Shown: positions 18,065 to 26,156, counted from the first letter of the stretch. The stretch is DNA of 64,000 nt from Acidobacteriaceae bacterium (GCA_025462885.1 JAOAPN010000014.1:62001-126000); one strand, 5' to 3'. Program-made: numbers and translations. Notes: generated by a model not told the origin, from the sequence alone.

Positions 18065-18448
18065 CTAGCTTTGTACTTCTGCGATGACAGGTGCTGGATC
18101 CCAGTAGGCGTTGACCAAGGAGATCTTGCCGGAGTCGTCTACGGTGATGACGTCGACGCCTTCGAAGTGGACGGACTTTCCGTTCTTGCCTTCGCCGGCT
18201 CCGGTCCATTTGACGGCCGCTGTGTTGCCGATGAGGAAGACGTTGTTCTCGGTGAGGCCGACGGTTTTGAAGAGGCTGAAGACTCCGGTGATGAAGCCGC
18301 GAAGGGCTTCGTGACCGTGGAGAGCCGGGGTGCCGACCGGGTCGTAGCTGGTGGCGGTGGGGGCGAAGGTGTCGACCCAGCGGTCGATGTCCATGGCGCG
18401 GAGGGCGGCGAAGTATTCGGAGATGGCTTGTGCAGGGGTGAGGGGCAT
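18065..18448 (-). CDS. SnoaL/NTF2-like protein
   Basis: A 127-residue cone-fold protein. The start MPLTPAQAISEYFAALRAMDIDRWVDTFAPTATSYDPVG matches the SnoaL-like group, which includes polyketide cyclases, steroid isomerases and many proteins of unknown function. GVDVITVDDSGKISLVNAYWDP is the typical central beta-hairpin and C-terminal strand. The frame is open upstream to 18763 through the decayed parE region, but ATG 18448 gives the normal family length. No reaction can be assigned. Confidence 0.8.
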   Translation of the reverse strand: MPLTPAQAISEYFAALRAMDIDRWVDTFAPTATSYDPVGTPALHGHEALRGFITGVFSLFKTVGLTENNVFLIGNTAAVKWTGAGEGKNGKSVHFEGVDVITVDDSGKISLVNAYWDPAPVIAEVQS

Positions 18449-18473
18449 GGGGAGGATTTTACGCTGAGTTTCT

Positions 18474-18818
18474 TTAAGATAAGGATTGAGAGAGTAAAGG
18501 TTCAAGGTCTCGTGCGCCGTGAAGAACGTTGATGACGATGAGCGTATTCGTCCCATGGACGAATTGATAGAAGAGTAGATACTTCTAAAACTGTGGGATA
18601 GGAAGGCGCCGGATCCCGTCCAAAGAGAGAGCAGAAAATCGGCAAAGGCTGCCGCGCTCGGGAGAAGTGCGCAGACTGAGGATGGCCTGTTTGACTGCGG
18701 CTTCCCAGCGTTCAGCGAGGCGGATGTCTTGTTTGAATTCGTAGTATCTGCCTTGATCGACAATCGCTTGTGCGGCCAAGGGCAGAATTTTCAGTTGGAG
18801 AACTGACTTCGGCGTCAT
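18474..18818 (-). pseudogene. ParE/RelE-type toxin broken by an in-frame TAG
   Basis: From ATG 18818 the frame reads a normal ParE N-terminus (LAAQAIVDQGRYYEFK ... AERWEAAVKQAILSL ... GIRRLPIPQF) and stops at TAG 18585-18587 after 77 residues. The same frame continues past the stop with KYLLFYQFVHG and then VINVLHGARDLEP, the exact ParE C-terminal strand and HGARDLE motif, to TAA at 18474-18476. A single base change therefore truncates the toxin by about 37 residues and removes the active strands. ATG overlaps the antitoxin stop (ATGA). Confidence 0.85.
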
Positions 18819-19069
18819 TTCGATTGGGCGAGACGCTCTTTGAGGACCGAGACTAAATTCCCTTGCTCGATCTCTTCCCACAAAATGGGAAGAGGCTCGC
18901 TTTTTATTGCTTCCAGAAGTTGCTGCTCGATCCGGCCGAGGCGCCGCTTTTTGTCATCGAGAATGAGATCGCGAACGTACTCGCTAGGAGTTCCGTAGTC
19001 GCCGGCCTCGATCTGGGCATCGATGTAAGACTTCAATGGTTCGGGTAGCGAGATGTTGAGCGTGGACAT
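18815..19069 (-). CDS. ParD-like ribbon-helix-helix antitoxin
   Basis: An 84-residue antitoxin. STLNISLPEPLKSYIDAQIEAGDYGTPSEYVRDLI is the ribbon-helix-helix fold of ParD, and the remaining tail, which includes LGRIEQQLLEAIKSEPLPI, is the toxin-binding part. ATG 19069 is used because the conserved MSTLNISLP begins there; ATG 19075 would add two residues. It overlaps the toxin gene by four bases. The antitoxin reads as intact although the toxin is not, so it may still autoregulate or neutralise toxins elsewhere. Confidence 0.88.
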   Translation of the reverse strand: MSTLNISLPEPLKSYIDAQIEAGDYGTPSEYVRDLILDDKKRRLGRIEQQLLEAIKSEPLPILWEEIEQGNLVSVLKERLAQSK

Positions 19070-19228
19070 CGGCATAGGGTTAGGATGACAGCTTGCTAAC
19101 GAGGATTCAAGAGCTATCAGGTCGGACAATGCATCGGCTAAATAAGGAGCAGTGGCTAAAAATGACTTTCTGCGTAAAACAGTCGTTTGGTTAGCTTGCC
19201 TGCTGCAGCACCTGCCAAGAGCAGGGGT

Positions 19229-19666
19229 TCATCTCATGCTCGAAAATAAGAGGACAAGAACTCCGATAGACGCACCGATTGCCAAACAGACTAGAGTGAA
19301 ATTCGTTCGAGTCCGTTGTTCCGGGTAATAACTTCTTTCGGGCCTCGATGGGTTGTATTTTATCTGGATAATTTCATCGCGTTGATAGGCTGTCTCTTGT
19401 CCCGAAGCGAAGTCGATAAATTTCCCGACGTATCTCTCGGCCGATACTTTGTAAGAGTAAGTGACGGTGAAGTGGCCGACTTCATCGTTTCGGGCTTCTT
19501 CTAGAGCTGTCCATTCGCAGGAGAAGACTGACGCTTCAGTCGCTTGCCACTGATCCATACCCCTGAGGCGCAGCCAGAACTTGTTTAGTCGAGATGCTGT
19601 AGCGGGTCCGTTGGCTAGTCGTTCTTGCATGGAACTCAGTATGCCAGCATAAGATTCAATCTGCAT
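19229..19666 (-). CDS. DUF3592-like membrane protein (paralogue)
   Basis: A 145-residue protein with a beta-rich domain (QATEASVFSCEW ... GHFTVTYSYKVSAERYVGKF ... IIQIKYNPSRPERSYY) and a C-terminal helix (LVCLAIGASIGVLVLLF). The order and the KYNPSRPERSYY motif mirror the protein at 16722-17078, with the same domain-then-helix layout. ATG 19666 or 19630 may be the start. It is divergent from the carboxyltransferase gene, with about 30 bp between the start codons. Function unknown. Confidence 0.65.
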   Translation of the reverse strand: MQIESYAGILSSMQERLANGPATASRLNKFWLRLRGMDQWQATEASVFSCEWTALEEARNDEVGHFTVTYSYKVSAERYVGKFIDFASGQETAYQRDEIIQIKYNPSRPERSYYPEQRTRTNFTLVCLAIGASIGVLVLLFSSMR

Positions 19667-19696
19667 GATATTGTTTCGACCTTCTTGGATGGTGCT

Positions 19697-21523
19697 ATGG
19701 CGGATGAAGTGAAGTTTGAGAATGGATTGGGCTCGAAGGTCGATGTTGCTTCGGTGAAATTTGGGGCGAATAAGGCGGCGATGTCGGTGCTGCTGGGGGC
19801 GGTGCGGGCTGAGGAAGATGTGATTCGTGCGGGTGGAGGAGCTAAGGCTGCGGAGGCGCAGCGGGCCAAGGGGCGGCTTACGGTTCGGGAGCGGATTGCG
19901 TTGCTGGTCGATCCTGTGGGCGACGGTTTACACCCCACCCATGGCGATACGGCTGCCATGAATGGGGCACCCGGGTTGGTTGGGTTGCGGAATTTTATGG
20001 AGTTGGGGCTTTGGGCGGCGCATGGGATGTATGGGGAGTATGGCGGGGCTCCGGCGGCGGGGGTGGTGACGGGGTTGGGACGGGTGAGTGGGCGGTTGTG
20101 CATGATCGTCGCGAACGATGCGACGGTGAAGGCGGGGGCGTTCTTTCCGATGACGGCGAAGAAGGTTTTGCGGGCGCAGACGATTGCGCTGGAGAATCGG
20201 ATTCCGACGCTGTACCTGGTGGACTCTTCCGGGGTCTTTTTGCCTTTGCAGGAGGATGTGTTTCCGGATACGGATGACTTTGGCAGGGTGTTTCGGAATA
20301 ACGCGGTAATGAGCTCGCTGGGGGTTCCGCAGATTACGGCGATTATGGGAATGTGCGTCGCGGGCGGGGCGTATCTGCCGGTGATGACGGATACGGTGTT
20401 GATGACGGAGGGCTCAGGGTTGTTCCTGGCGGGGCCTTCGCTGGTGCAGGCAGCGATCGGGCAGAAGACCGAGGCGGAGGAGTTGGGTGGGGCTTCGATG
20501 CATAGCGAGATCTCGGGCACGGTGGACTTCAAGGAAGCCAACGACCATATGTGCCTCGCACGGTTACGTTCTCTGGTGGGTAAGTTAGGCCGGAGGCCGG
20601 GTGTCAGTTCTCAGTTCTCTGATGTCAGTGTTGCATCGGAAGAGGTGTTTTCCAAGATGGAATTTGATGCGGTGCGGGATGCTCCGAAGTTTGCGGCGGA
20701 GGAGTTGTACGGGCTACTTGATCCGACCCCGGGGGCGAGCAATATTTACGACATGCGCGAGGTGATTGCGCGTGTTGTGGACCGCAGTGAGTTCGATGAG
20801 TACAAGGCAGACTTTGGCCGGACGGTGCTGTGCGGGTATGCGCGGATCGACGGGCGGGCAGTGGGGATCGTCGCCAACCAGAAGGTGAACCAGAGCCAGA
20901 CGGTGGCCATGGGCCCGGCAGCGGGAACGAAGCGGACGGAGTTTGGCGGGGTGATCTATACGGAGAGCGCGCAGAAGGCGGCGCGATTCATCATGGACTG
21001 CAATCAGAGTCTCGTGCCGCTGATCTTTCTGCACGATGTGAATGGCTTCATGGTGGGGAAGGATGCGGAGTGGTCGGGCATCATTCGGGCGGGGGCGAAG
21101 ATGGTTTCCGCTGTAGCGACGAGTGTGGTGCCGAAGATCACCGTCATTGTCGGGGGCAGCTTTGGCGCGGGGCACTATGCGATGTGCGGGAAGGCTTACG
21201 ATCCGCGTTTCTTGTTTGCATGGCCTACGGCTCGGTATGCGGTAATGAGCGGGGCTTCGGCGGCTACGACCTTGGCCGAGGTCAGGGCAAAGCAGGTAGA
21301 GCGCGGCGGTGTTGTAGTGGGAGAGGCTGAGCGGAAGAAGATCTTCGACGAGATCAAGGCGACGTATGATGCACAGGCCGATCCTCGGTATGGGGCGGCG
21401 AGGTTGTGGATTGATGCGATCATTGATCCGGCGAAGACGCGCGAAGTTTTGATGACTGCGTTGGAGGCTTGTGCTTTGAATCCTGAGGTGGCGAGGTTTA
21501 ATGTGGGGGTTTTGCAGACGTGA
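19697..21523 (+). CDS. Acyl-CoA carboxylase carboxyltransferase (beta) subunit, MccB/PccB type
   Basis: A 608-residue biotin-dependent carboxyltransferase that moves CO2 from carboxybiotin to an acyl-CoA, probably methylcrotonyl-CoA given the neighbouring HMG-CoA-lyase-like and enoyl-CoA hydratase genes. The N-terminal crotonase domain shows IVANDATVKAG and VAGGAYLPVM; the C-terminal domain shows PLIFLHDVNGFMVGKDAE and GGSFGAGHYAMCG. It is about 70 residues longer than typical MccB: a low-complexity stretch (KLGRRPGVSSQFSDVSVASEE, encoded at about 20580-20645) sits between the domains. ATG 19697 follows a GGATGG. The biotin carboxylase partner is not in the window. Propionyl-CoA is an alternative substrate. 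Confidence 0.85.
   Translation: MADEVKFENGLGSKVDVASVKFGANKAAMSVLLGAVRAEEDVIRAGGGAKAAEAQRAKGRLTVRERIALLVDPVGDGLHPTHGDTAAMNGAPGLVGLRNFMELGLWAAHGMYGEYGGAPAAGVVTGLGRVSGRLCMIVANDATVKAGAFFPMTAKKVLRAQTIALENRIPTLYLVDSSGVFLPLQEDVFPDTDDFGRVFRNNAVMSSLGVPQITAIMGMCVAGGAYLPVMTDTVLMTEGSGLFLAGPSLVQAAIGQKTEAEELGGASMHSEISGTVDFKEANDHMCLARLRSLVGKLGRRPGVSSQFSDVSVASEEVFSKMEFDAVRDAPKFAAEELYGLLDPTPGASNIYDMREVIARVVDRSEFDEYKADFGRTVLCGYARIDGRAVGIVANQKVNQSQTVAMGPAAGTKRTEFGGVIYTESAQKAARFIMDCNQSLVPLIFLHDVNGFMVGKDAEWSGIIRAGAKMVSAVATSVVPKITVIVGGSFGAGHYAMCGKAYDPRFLFAWPTARYAVMSGASAATTLAEVRAKQVERGGVVVGEAERKKIFDEIKATYDAQADPRYGAARLWIDAIIDPAKTREVLMTALEACALNPEVARFNVGVLQT
20580..20645 (+). repeat. Low-complexity in-frame insertion in carboxyltransferase gene
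   Basis: The DNA reads GCCGGAGGCCGG followed by CAGTTCTCAGTTCTCTGATG, a CAGTTCT direct-repeat style seen in intergenic tracts rather than genes. It keeps the reading frame and falls between the two crotonase-fold domains of the enzyme. Confidence 0.5.
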
Positions 21524-21681
21524 TTTCGAGGCGGGCGGCGCAACCCATACGGGGTTCTGACGGGTACCGCTCTACGGACCGATCCGCTCCATTTGAAGAA
21601 TACAGGGGTTCTTCGCTGCGCTCAGAATGACGAGATTTTTGATTGGCGAAAGTGAATGACGAGAGTTTAGGAGATTCAAAA

Positions 21682-22569
21682 GTGTTATCGAACGAAGTAA
21701 AAAACGTAGTGAAGATTATTGAGTGTCCGCGGGATGCTTGGCAGGGATTGCCGATGAAGATGTCGGCGGAGTTGAAGGCGGATTATCTGCGGACGCTGAT
21801 TGCGGTGGGCTTCAAGCATATCGATGCGGTGAGCTTTGTTTCTGCGGCGGCGGTGCCGCAGATGTCGGACTCGGAGCAGGTGTTGCAGTATCTGGATCCG
21901 CCGGATGACGTGGAGATTATCGGCATCGTCGTGAATGCCAAGGGGGCGGAGCGGGCGGTCAAGACGGGCGCGGTACAGACGCTGGGGTTTCCGTATTCGG
22001 TGTCGCCGGCGTTCCTGCAGCGGAATCAGAATCAGACGCCGGAGGAGAGCCTGGAGGCGCTGGAGGCGGTCGGGGAGATTGCCTACAAGGCAGGGATGGA
22101 CGTAGTGGCTTATATCTCGATGGCGTTCGGAAATCCGTATGGCGATGCGTGGGATATCGATGAGGTCGTGGCGGCTTGCGATCTGCTGGTGGACTCGGGC
22201 GTGAGGCAGATCTCGCTGGCGGATACGGTGGGGCTGGCGACTCCGAAGATGTTGGCGGATGTGTTGGCGGATGTGATGGCGGTGCATGATGCGGTGGAGG
22301 TCGGTGTCCATCTGCATGCGCGGTACGACGAAGCGGCGGACAAGATCGAGGCCGCGTATGGCGTTGGGTGCAGGCGGTTCGATGCGGCGATAGGAGGACT
22401 GGGTGGGTGCCCGCTGGCGCAGGATGCGCTGGTGGGGAACATTCCTACGGAGACGCTGATTGCGGTGTTGCGGGAGCTTGGAGCGGAGTTGCCGGATATG
22501 CGCCCGCTGGATGGACTGATTGCAGGCACGGCGGAGATCTCGCGGAAGTTTGGGGCGAAAGTACAGTAG
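21682..22569 (+). CDS. HMG-CoA lyase-like enzyme
   Basis: A 295-residue TIM-barrel lyase of the HMGL family; the expected reaction is splitting HMG-CoA to acetoacetate and acetyl-CoA at the end of leucine breakdown. CPRDAWQGLP replaces the canonical GPRDGLQNE but keeps Arg, Asp and Gln. IDAVSFVSAAAVPQMSD aligns with IEATSFVSPKWVPQMAD, placing Asp where Glu is normal. HLHARYDEA supplies the metal His pair, and GLGGCPLAQDALVGNIPTE keeps the catalytic Cys but not the usual SGNVATED. The substitutions raise the chance of a different acyl-CoA substrate. GTG 21682 is chosen because AGGAG lies eight bases upstream; TTG 21643 is in frame but has none. Confidence 0.78.
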   Translation: MLSNEVKNVVKIIECPRDAWQGLPMKMSAELKADYLRTLIAVGFKHIDAVSFVSAAAVPQMSDSEQVLQYLDPPDDVEIIGIVVNAKGAERAVKTGAVQTLGFPYSVSPAFLQRNQNQTPEESLEALEAVGEIAYKAGMDVVAYISMAFGNPYGDAWDIDEVVAACDLLVDSGVRQISLADTVGLATPKMLADVLADVMAVHDAVEVGVHLHARYDEAADKIEAAYGVGCRRFDAAIGGLGGCPLAQDALVGNIPTETLIAVLRELGAELPDMRPLDGLIAGTAEISRKFGAKVQ

Positions 22570-22604
22570 TGAGTTGGTAGTTGTGAGTTACTGCTCGGAG
22601 GAGT

Positions 22605-23384
22605 ATGTTTCGTTCGATTCTGGTTGCGGATGCGAGAGGGGTTCGGACGATTACTTTGAATCGTCCGGAGCGGCGGAATGCGATGACTCCGGAGATGCAG
22701 GAGGAGTTGATTGCGGCGTTCGCTGACGCTGGTGCGGCGCGAGACTGTCGGGTGGTGGTGCTGGCCGGGGCAGGTGAGGCGTTTTGCGCGGGGCTGGATA
22801 TTGAGGCGCTGAAGAGTTCTGTGGGACAGAGTGCTGAAGAGCATCGGGCCGATGTGGCTCGGGTGGCACGGTTGTTTCGGGCTTTGTACGAACTGGAGAA
22901 GCCTACGATCGCTGCGGTGCAGGGAGCGGCGGTCGCCGGGGGGACGGGGCTGGCTACGTTGTGCGACTTCACGCTGGCTACGCCGTCTGCGCGGTTTGGG
23001 TATACAGAGGTGCGGATCGGGTTTGTGCCGGCGCTGGTAGCGGCGTTCCTGGTGCTGCAGGTCGGGGAGAAGCGGGCGCGGGAGCTGTTCCTGACGGGGC
23101 GGATCTTTGGCGCGGAAGAAGCGCTGCGGCTGGGGTTGGTGACGGAGGTGGTGGCGGAAGGAATGTTGCAGGAACGGGTGGCGGAGTTGGCAGGGGTGCT
23201 GGTGGGGAACTCGCCTGAGGCGATGGGAGCGACTAAGCGATTGTTGTTGACACAGAACGAGTTGTGGCTGGATGCGGCGATCACGGAGTCGCTGGAGGCA
23301 AACGCCGTGGCACGGACGACCTTGGATTTCAAAGAAGGAGTCACCGCATTTCTGGAGAAGCGAAAGCCCGTCTGGAACCAATAG
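22605..23384 (+). CDS. Enoyl-CoA hydratase/isomerase family protein
   Basis: Crotonase-fold protein of 259 residues, standard length. The oxyanion-hole motifs are visible: AGAGEAFCAGLDIEAL (about 55-70) and AVQGAAVAGGTGLATLCDF (about 105-123). TEVRIGFVPAL follows, with a Glu where methylglutaconyl-CoA and enoyl-CoA hydratases have a catalytic Glu. Next to the carboxyltransferase and HMG-CoA-lyase-like gene it would supply 3-methylglutaconyl-CoA hydration in leucine degradation (LiuC role), an inference from context. ATG has GGAGG six bases upstream. A 17-bp tandem duplication covers its stop codon. Confidence 0.85.
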   Translation: MFRSILVADARGVRTITLNRPERRNAMTPEMQEELIAAFADAGAARDCRVVVLAGAGEAFCAGLDIEALKSSVGQSAEEHRADVARVARLFRALYELEKPTIAAVQGAAVAGGTGLATLCDFTLATPSARFGYTEVRIGFVPALVAAFLVLQVGEKRARELFLTGRIFGAEEALRLGLVTEVVAEGMLQERVAELAGVLVGNSPEAMGATKRLLLTQNELWLDAAITESLEANAVARTTLDFKEGVTAFLEKRKPVWNQ

Positions 23385-23405
23385 AGCACTGGAACCAATA
23401 GAGCA
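23372..23405 (+). repeat. 17-bp perfect tandem duplication over a stop codon
   Basis: CTGGAACCAATAGAGCA occurs at 23372-23388 and again immediately at 23389-23405. The first copy contains the last codons and the TAG of the enoyl-CoA hydratase gene; the second is non-coding and lies 13 bp before the thioesterase ATG. Confidence 0.9.
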
Positions 23406-23418
23406 GTAGACTGTTGGG

Positions 23419-23883
23419 ATGAATGAAAGCTTGACTTCGACTTTGACTGAGGACTTTGTAGTGGGCGGTTTGGATGGGGTTGAGACGCGGATACGGGTGC
23501 GATACGCGGAGACCGACCAGATGGGGGTGGTGTATCACGCGAACTACCTGGTGTGGTTCGAGGTGGGGCGGGTGGAGTTCATGCGGGTGCGCGGGCTGAA
23601 CTACAAGGAGATGGAGCAGGAGGAGGGCTGCATGATCGCCGTGGTGGAGGCGAATGCGCGGTACCGTTCCCCTGCGCGCTACGATGACGAACTGGTGATT
23701 GAGACGACGCTGACCTCGGTGCGGGGAGCGGTGGTGCGGTTTGAGTATAAAGTGGTGCGTTCGGCAGATGGCGTCCTGCTGTGTGAAGGGCATACGGTGC
23801 ATGTGGTGGTGGGACGCGATATGAAGCGGCGGCGGCTTCCGGCGCGGTATGCGGCGCTGCTGTCGGCTCAGGTAAAAGCGTAA
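23419..23883 (+). CDS. Hot-dog acyl-CoA thioesterase (YbgC/4HBT type)
   Basis: A 154-residue hot-dog thioesterase. The 4-hydroxybenzoyl-CoA thioesterase signature is clear: RVRYAETDQMGVVYHANYLVWFE, with the catalytic Asp in AETDQMG and the GVVYHANY loop. Length fits the family, which hydrolyses short or medium acyl-CoA thioesters in the cytoplasm. It begins 34 bp after the enoyl-CoA hydratase stop on the same strand, so it is likely part of the same acyl-CoA catabolic unit, removing CoA from intermediates. Substrate not determined. Confidence 0.88.
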   Translation: MNESLTSTLTEDFVVGGLDGVETRIRVRYAETDQMGVVYHANYLVWFEVGRVEFMRVRGLNYKEMEQEEGCMIAVVEANARYRSPARYDDELVIETTLTSVRGAVVRFEYKVVRSADGVLLCEGHTVHVVVGRDMKRRRLPARYAALLSAQVKA

Positions 23884-24002
23884 ATTTCGCACAATCGTTT
23901 TGCATCGGGTTGGACGCGGAATGAATCTATGTGTTCATCCGGGCCGGTTTGGTTTGAACTTGCCTTCACGGCAGCATTGGATGATTTCCCAAGGAGATTT
24001 GT

Positions 24003-24743
24003 ATGAGCGAGCAGGCGAAGAAGGTTGCGTTGATTACGGGTGCCAATAAAGGTATTGGACTCGAAACCGCACGGCAGTTGGGCAAGCTTGGGATCACGGT
24101 TTTGATCGGGGCTCGGGACCTGGGGCGTGGCGAAAAAGCTGCGGCGGAGCTGGTGGCTGAAGGGATCGGCGCGCGGGCGTTGAAGCTGGATGTGGTGAAT
24201 GCGGCGGATGTGAAGGCCGCGGTGGCGTGGGTTGAGAAGGAATATGGCGTGCTCGATATCCTGGTGAACAATGCCGGGGTGATGACGGAGTCGATGGGAG
24301 AGAATACGACGAGTTCGGTCTCGGAGAAGACGCTGCGGGATACGTTCGAGGCAAATCTGTTTTCGGTGGTCTTGCTGACGCAGGCTTTTCTGCCGCTGGT
24401 GAAGAAGAGTGCCGCGGGACGGATTGTGAATGTATCGAGCATTCTTGGATCGCTGACGCTGCATGCTACGCCGGGGTCTCCGATCCATGGAGTGAAGACG
24501 TTCGCTTACAACACCTCGAAAGCGGCTCTGAACTCGTTTACGATCCATCTGGCCGATGAATTGAAGGACACGAAGATCAAGGTGAACTCGGCGCATCCGG
24601 GCTGGGTGAAGACGGACCTTGGGACGGATGCGGCTCCAATGGATGTCGTGGATGGTGCGAAGACCGAGGTTACGCTGGCGACTTTGCCGGATGACGGGCC
24701 TACGGGTGGGTTCTTCCATCTTGGGGAGACGCTGCCCTGGTAA
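24003..24743 (+). CDS. Short-chain dehydrogenase/reductase
   Basis: Classical SDR of 246 residues. The cofactor motif TGANKGIGLETA (about 13-24) and NNAGVM (about 87-92) are present; the catalytic Ser lies near VSSILGS and the Tyr-x3-Lys is in AYNTSKAA, the standard triad. The C-terminal HPGWVKTDLG pattern and carbonyl-reductase-like overall layout resemble plant and bacterial carbonyl reductases. ATG has AAGGAG seven bases upstream. It follows the acyl-CoA cluster after 119 bp, so it may be independently transcribed. Substrate unknown. Confidence 0.88.
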   Translation: MSEQAKKVALITGANKGIGLETARQLGKLGITVLIGARDLGRGEKAAAELVAEGIGARALKLDVVNAADVKAAVAWVEKEYGVLDILVNNAGVMTESMGENTTSSVSEKTLRDTFEANLFSVVLLTQAFLPLVKKSAAGRIVNVSSILGSLTLHATPGSPIHGVKTFAYNTSKAALNSFTIHLADELKDTKIKVNSAHPGWVKTDLGTDAAPMDVVDGAKTEVTLATLPDDGPTGGFFHLGETLPW

Positions 24744-24757
24744 TAGCAGGTGCTAAG

Positions 24758-24821
24758 GCATCCTAACGCCGGGCGGGCACCACGGGGCCTTCGTGGTGTG
24801 TTGGACGCTTCGCGTGAGGGA
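24758..24821 (+). repeat. Dispersed repeat family B, copy 3
   Basis: Contains CCTAACGCCGGGCGGGCACC, then CTTCGTGGTGTGTTGGACG and CTTCGCGTGAGGGA. It lies between convergent genes (SDR and B12-binding protein), as do the other copies at 1198-1256 and 16656-16714. Confidence 0.75.
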
Positions 24822-24829
24822 ACAATTCT

Positions 24830-25246
24830 CTACAACGTCAGCGTGCGGGGCTTTATGTGCTCGCGGATGTAGGTGATGGTGGTTTCGAGCGGGGTCCCCG
24901 GGCCGAAGATGGCGGAGACCCCGTTTGCTTTTAAGGCGGGGATATCTTCTTCGGGGATCGTGCCGCCCAGGACGAGCAGAATGTCTTCGGCGTGTGCGGC
25001 CCGCAATAGGGTGGTGATGCGGGGGAGGATGGCGTTGTGGGCTCCGGAGAGGATGGAGAGGCCGATGCAGTCGACGTCTTCCTGGAGGGCCGCGGAGACG
25101 ATCATCTCGGGAGTCTGGCGGAGGCCGGTGTAGATGACCTCCATGCCTGCGTCGCGCAGGGCTCGGGCGATGATCTTGGCGCCGCGGTCGTGGCCGTCGA
25201 GGCCGGGTTTGGCTACGAGAACACGGATGGGGACGGGATGGGGCAT
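24830..25246 (-). CDS. Stand-alone cobalamin-binding domain (methylmalonyl-CoA mutase small-domain type)
   Basis: A 138-residue B12-binding Rossmann-like domain. The cobalamin motif reads [21 protein letters not shown], with the axial His in DGHDRG, followed by SILSGAH and [11 protein letters not shown], the two other B12-contact loops. This matches the C-terminal domain of methylmalonyl-CoA mutase or its separate small subunit, which rearranges methylmalonyl-CoA to succinyl-CoA with a large catalytic subunit that is not in this window. ATG 25246 gives the exact domain. A glycosyltransferase gene lies 31 bp upstream on the same strand, a context unrelated to B12. Confidence 0.88.
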   Translation of the reverse strand: MPHPVPIRVLVAKPGLDGHDRGAKIIARALRDAGMEVIYTGLRQTPEMIVSAALQEDVDCIGLSILSGAHNAILPRITTLLRAAHAEDILLVLGGTIPEEDIPALKANGVSAIFGPGTPLETTITYIREHIKPRTLTL

Positions 25247-25277
25247 CGAGGGGTGAGTATACTCGCGGAGCACTTCG

Positions 25278-26156
25278 CTAGCTTTTGCTCTGGCTTGGAA
25301 CCGAGGATGGGGCTGTGCTGCGGTGGGCTGGGCGCGTTCCGGAGAGATCGCGGGGCTCGTAGGATGCCCGGGGTTCGAGGTGGCTGCGCCAGGCTTTAGC
25401 GTACTTCCAACTGATATAGGTGGAGTGGTAGAGGTGCAGCAGCAGTCCTTCGCGGCCATCGAGAAATCCGAATCGCAGTAGGTAGTTCCAGAAGAAGGTT
25501 AACTGCGGGACGGCGAAGATATTCCAGTAGAAGGCGATGAGCCCCCGGCTGGTGCGGCCCTGCGAGACAAGGAGGTCGGCACCGAGGGTGCTGTAGCGGT
25601 CCATGTGCTCGATGAAGCTTTCGAGAGTCGGGTAGGCGTGGTGGATGATGTCATGGCGAAGATCGCCAAGATTGCCTTCGAAGGTGATGGTCTCGTGGAC
25701 GGGGCGCTCGGAGAAGCGCGCTGCGGGGGTGAAGTTGGCGGAGTGACGCCGGAAGAGGCGAAGTTTGGCGTCCGGGTAGAAGCCTCCGTGTTTGACCCAC
25801 TTGCCGAGGAAGAGGTTGCGTCGGCGCAGCATGTAGGCGTCGGCGGGCGGATCGCCGGTGAGCAGGGTGCGCATCTCGATCTGGAGCTCGGGCGAGAGCT
25901 CTTCGTCGGCGTCGAGCGAGAGAACCCACTGGGACGTGCATTTCTCGATGGCCGAGTTCTTCTGAGCGGAGAAGCCCTTCCACTCTTCGGAGACGACCTT
26001 GACGTTTGGAAATGAGGCTGCGATCTCCAGAGTGTGGTCGGTGGAGCCGGAGTCCACGACGATGACTTCTTCTGCGAAGCGAACACTTGCAAGGGTCCGG
26101 GGAAGGTTGGATTCTTCGTTCAGGGTGATGATGGCTACGGACAGCGTGGACTGCAT
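25278..26156 (-). CDS. Family 2 glycosyltransferase (WaaE/KdtX-like)
   Basis: GT-A glycosyltransferase of 292 residues. [20 protein letters not shown] is the GT2 N-terminus, VDSGSTDHT binds the nucleotide, and LDADEEL is the DxD metal motif. The overall pattern, including [24 protein letters not shown], resembles WaaE/KdtX-type lipopolysaccharide-core glucosyltransferases. The C-terminal half has hydrophobic patches that may touch the membrane. It probably adds a sugar to an envelope glycolipid; donor and acceptor are inferred only from family resemblance. The following B12-binding gene starts 31 bp downstream. Confidence 0.87.
   Translation of the reverse strand: MQSTLSVAIITLNEESNLPRTLASVRFAEEVIVVDSGSTDHTLEIAASFPNVKVVSEEWKGFSAQKNSAIEKCTSQWVLSLDADEELSPELQIEMRTLLTGDPPADAYMLRRRNLFLGKWVKHGGFYPDAKLRLFRRHSANFTPAARFSERPVHETITFEGNLGDLRHDIIHHAYPTLESFIEHMDRYSTLGADLLVSQGRTSRGLIAFYWNIFAVPQLTFFWNYLLRFGFLDGREGLLLHLYHSTYISWKYAKAWRSHLEPRASYEPRDLSGTRPAHRSTAPSSVPSQSKS

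Noticed and set aside
21590..21640. TTCTTCGCTGCGCTCAGAATG stretch before the HMG-CoA-lyase-like gene
   Set aside because: It resembles a common intergenic repeat style in Acidobacteria, but only one copy is in the window, so I cannot establish a repeat family from this sequence.
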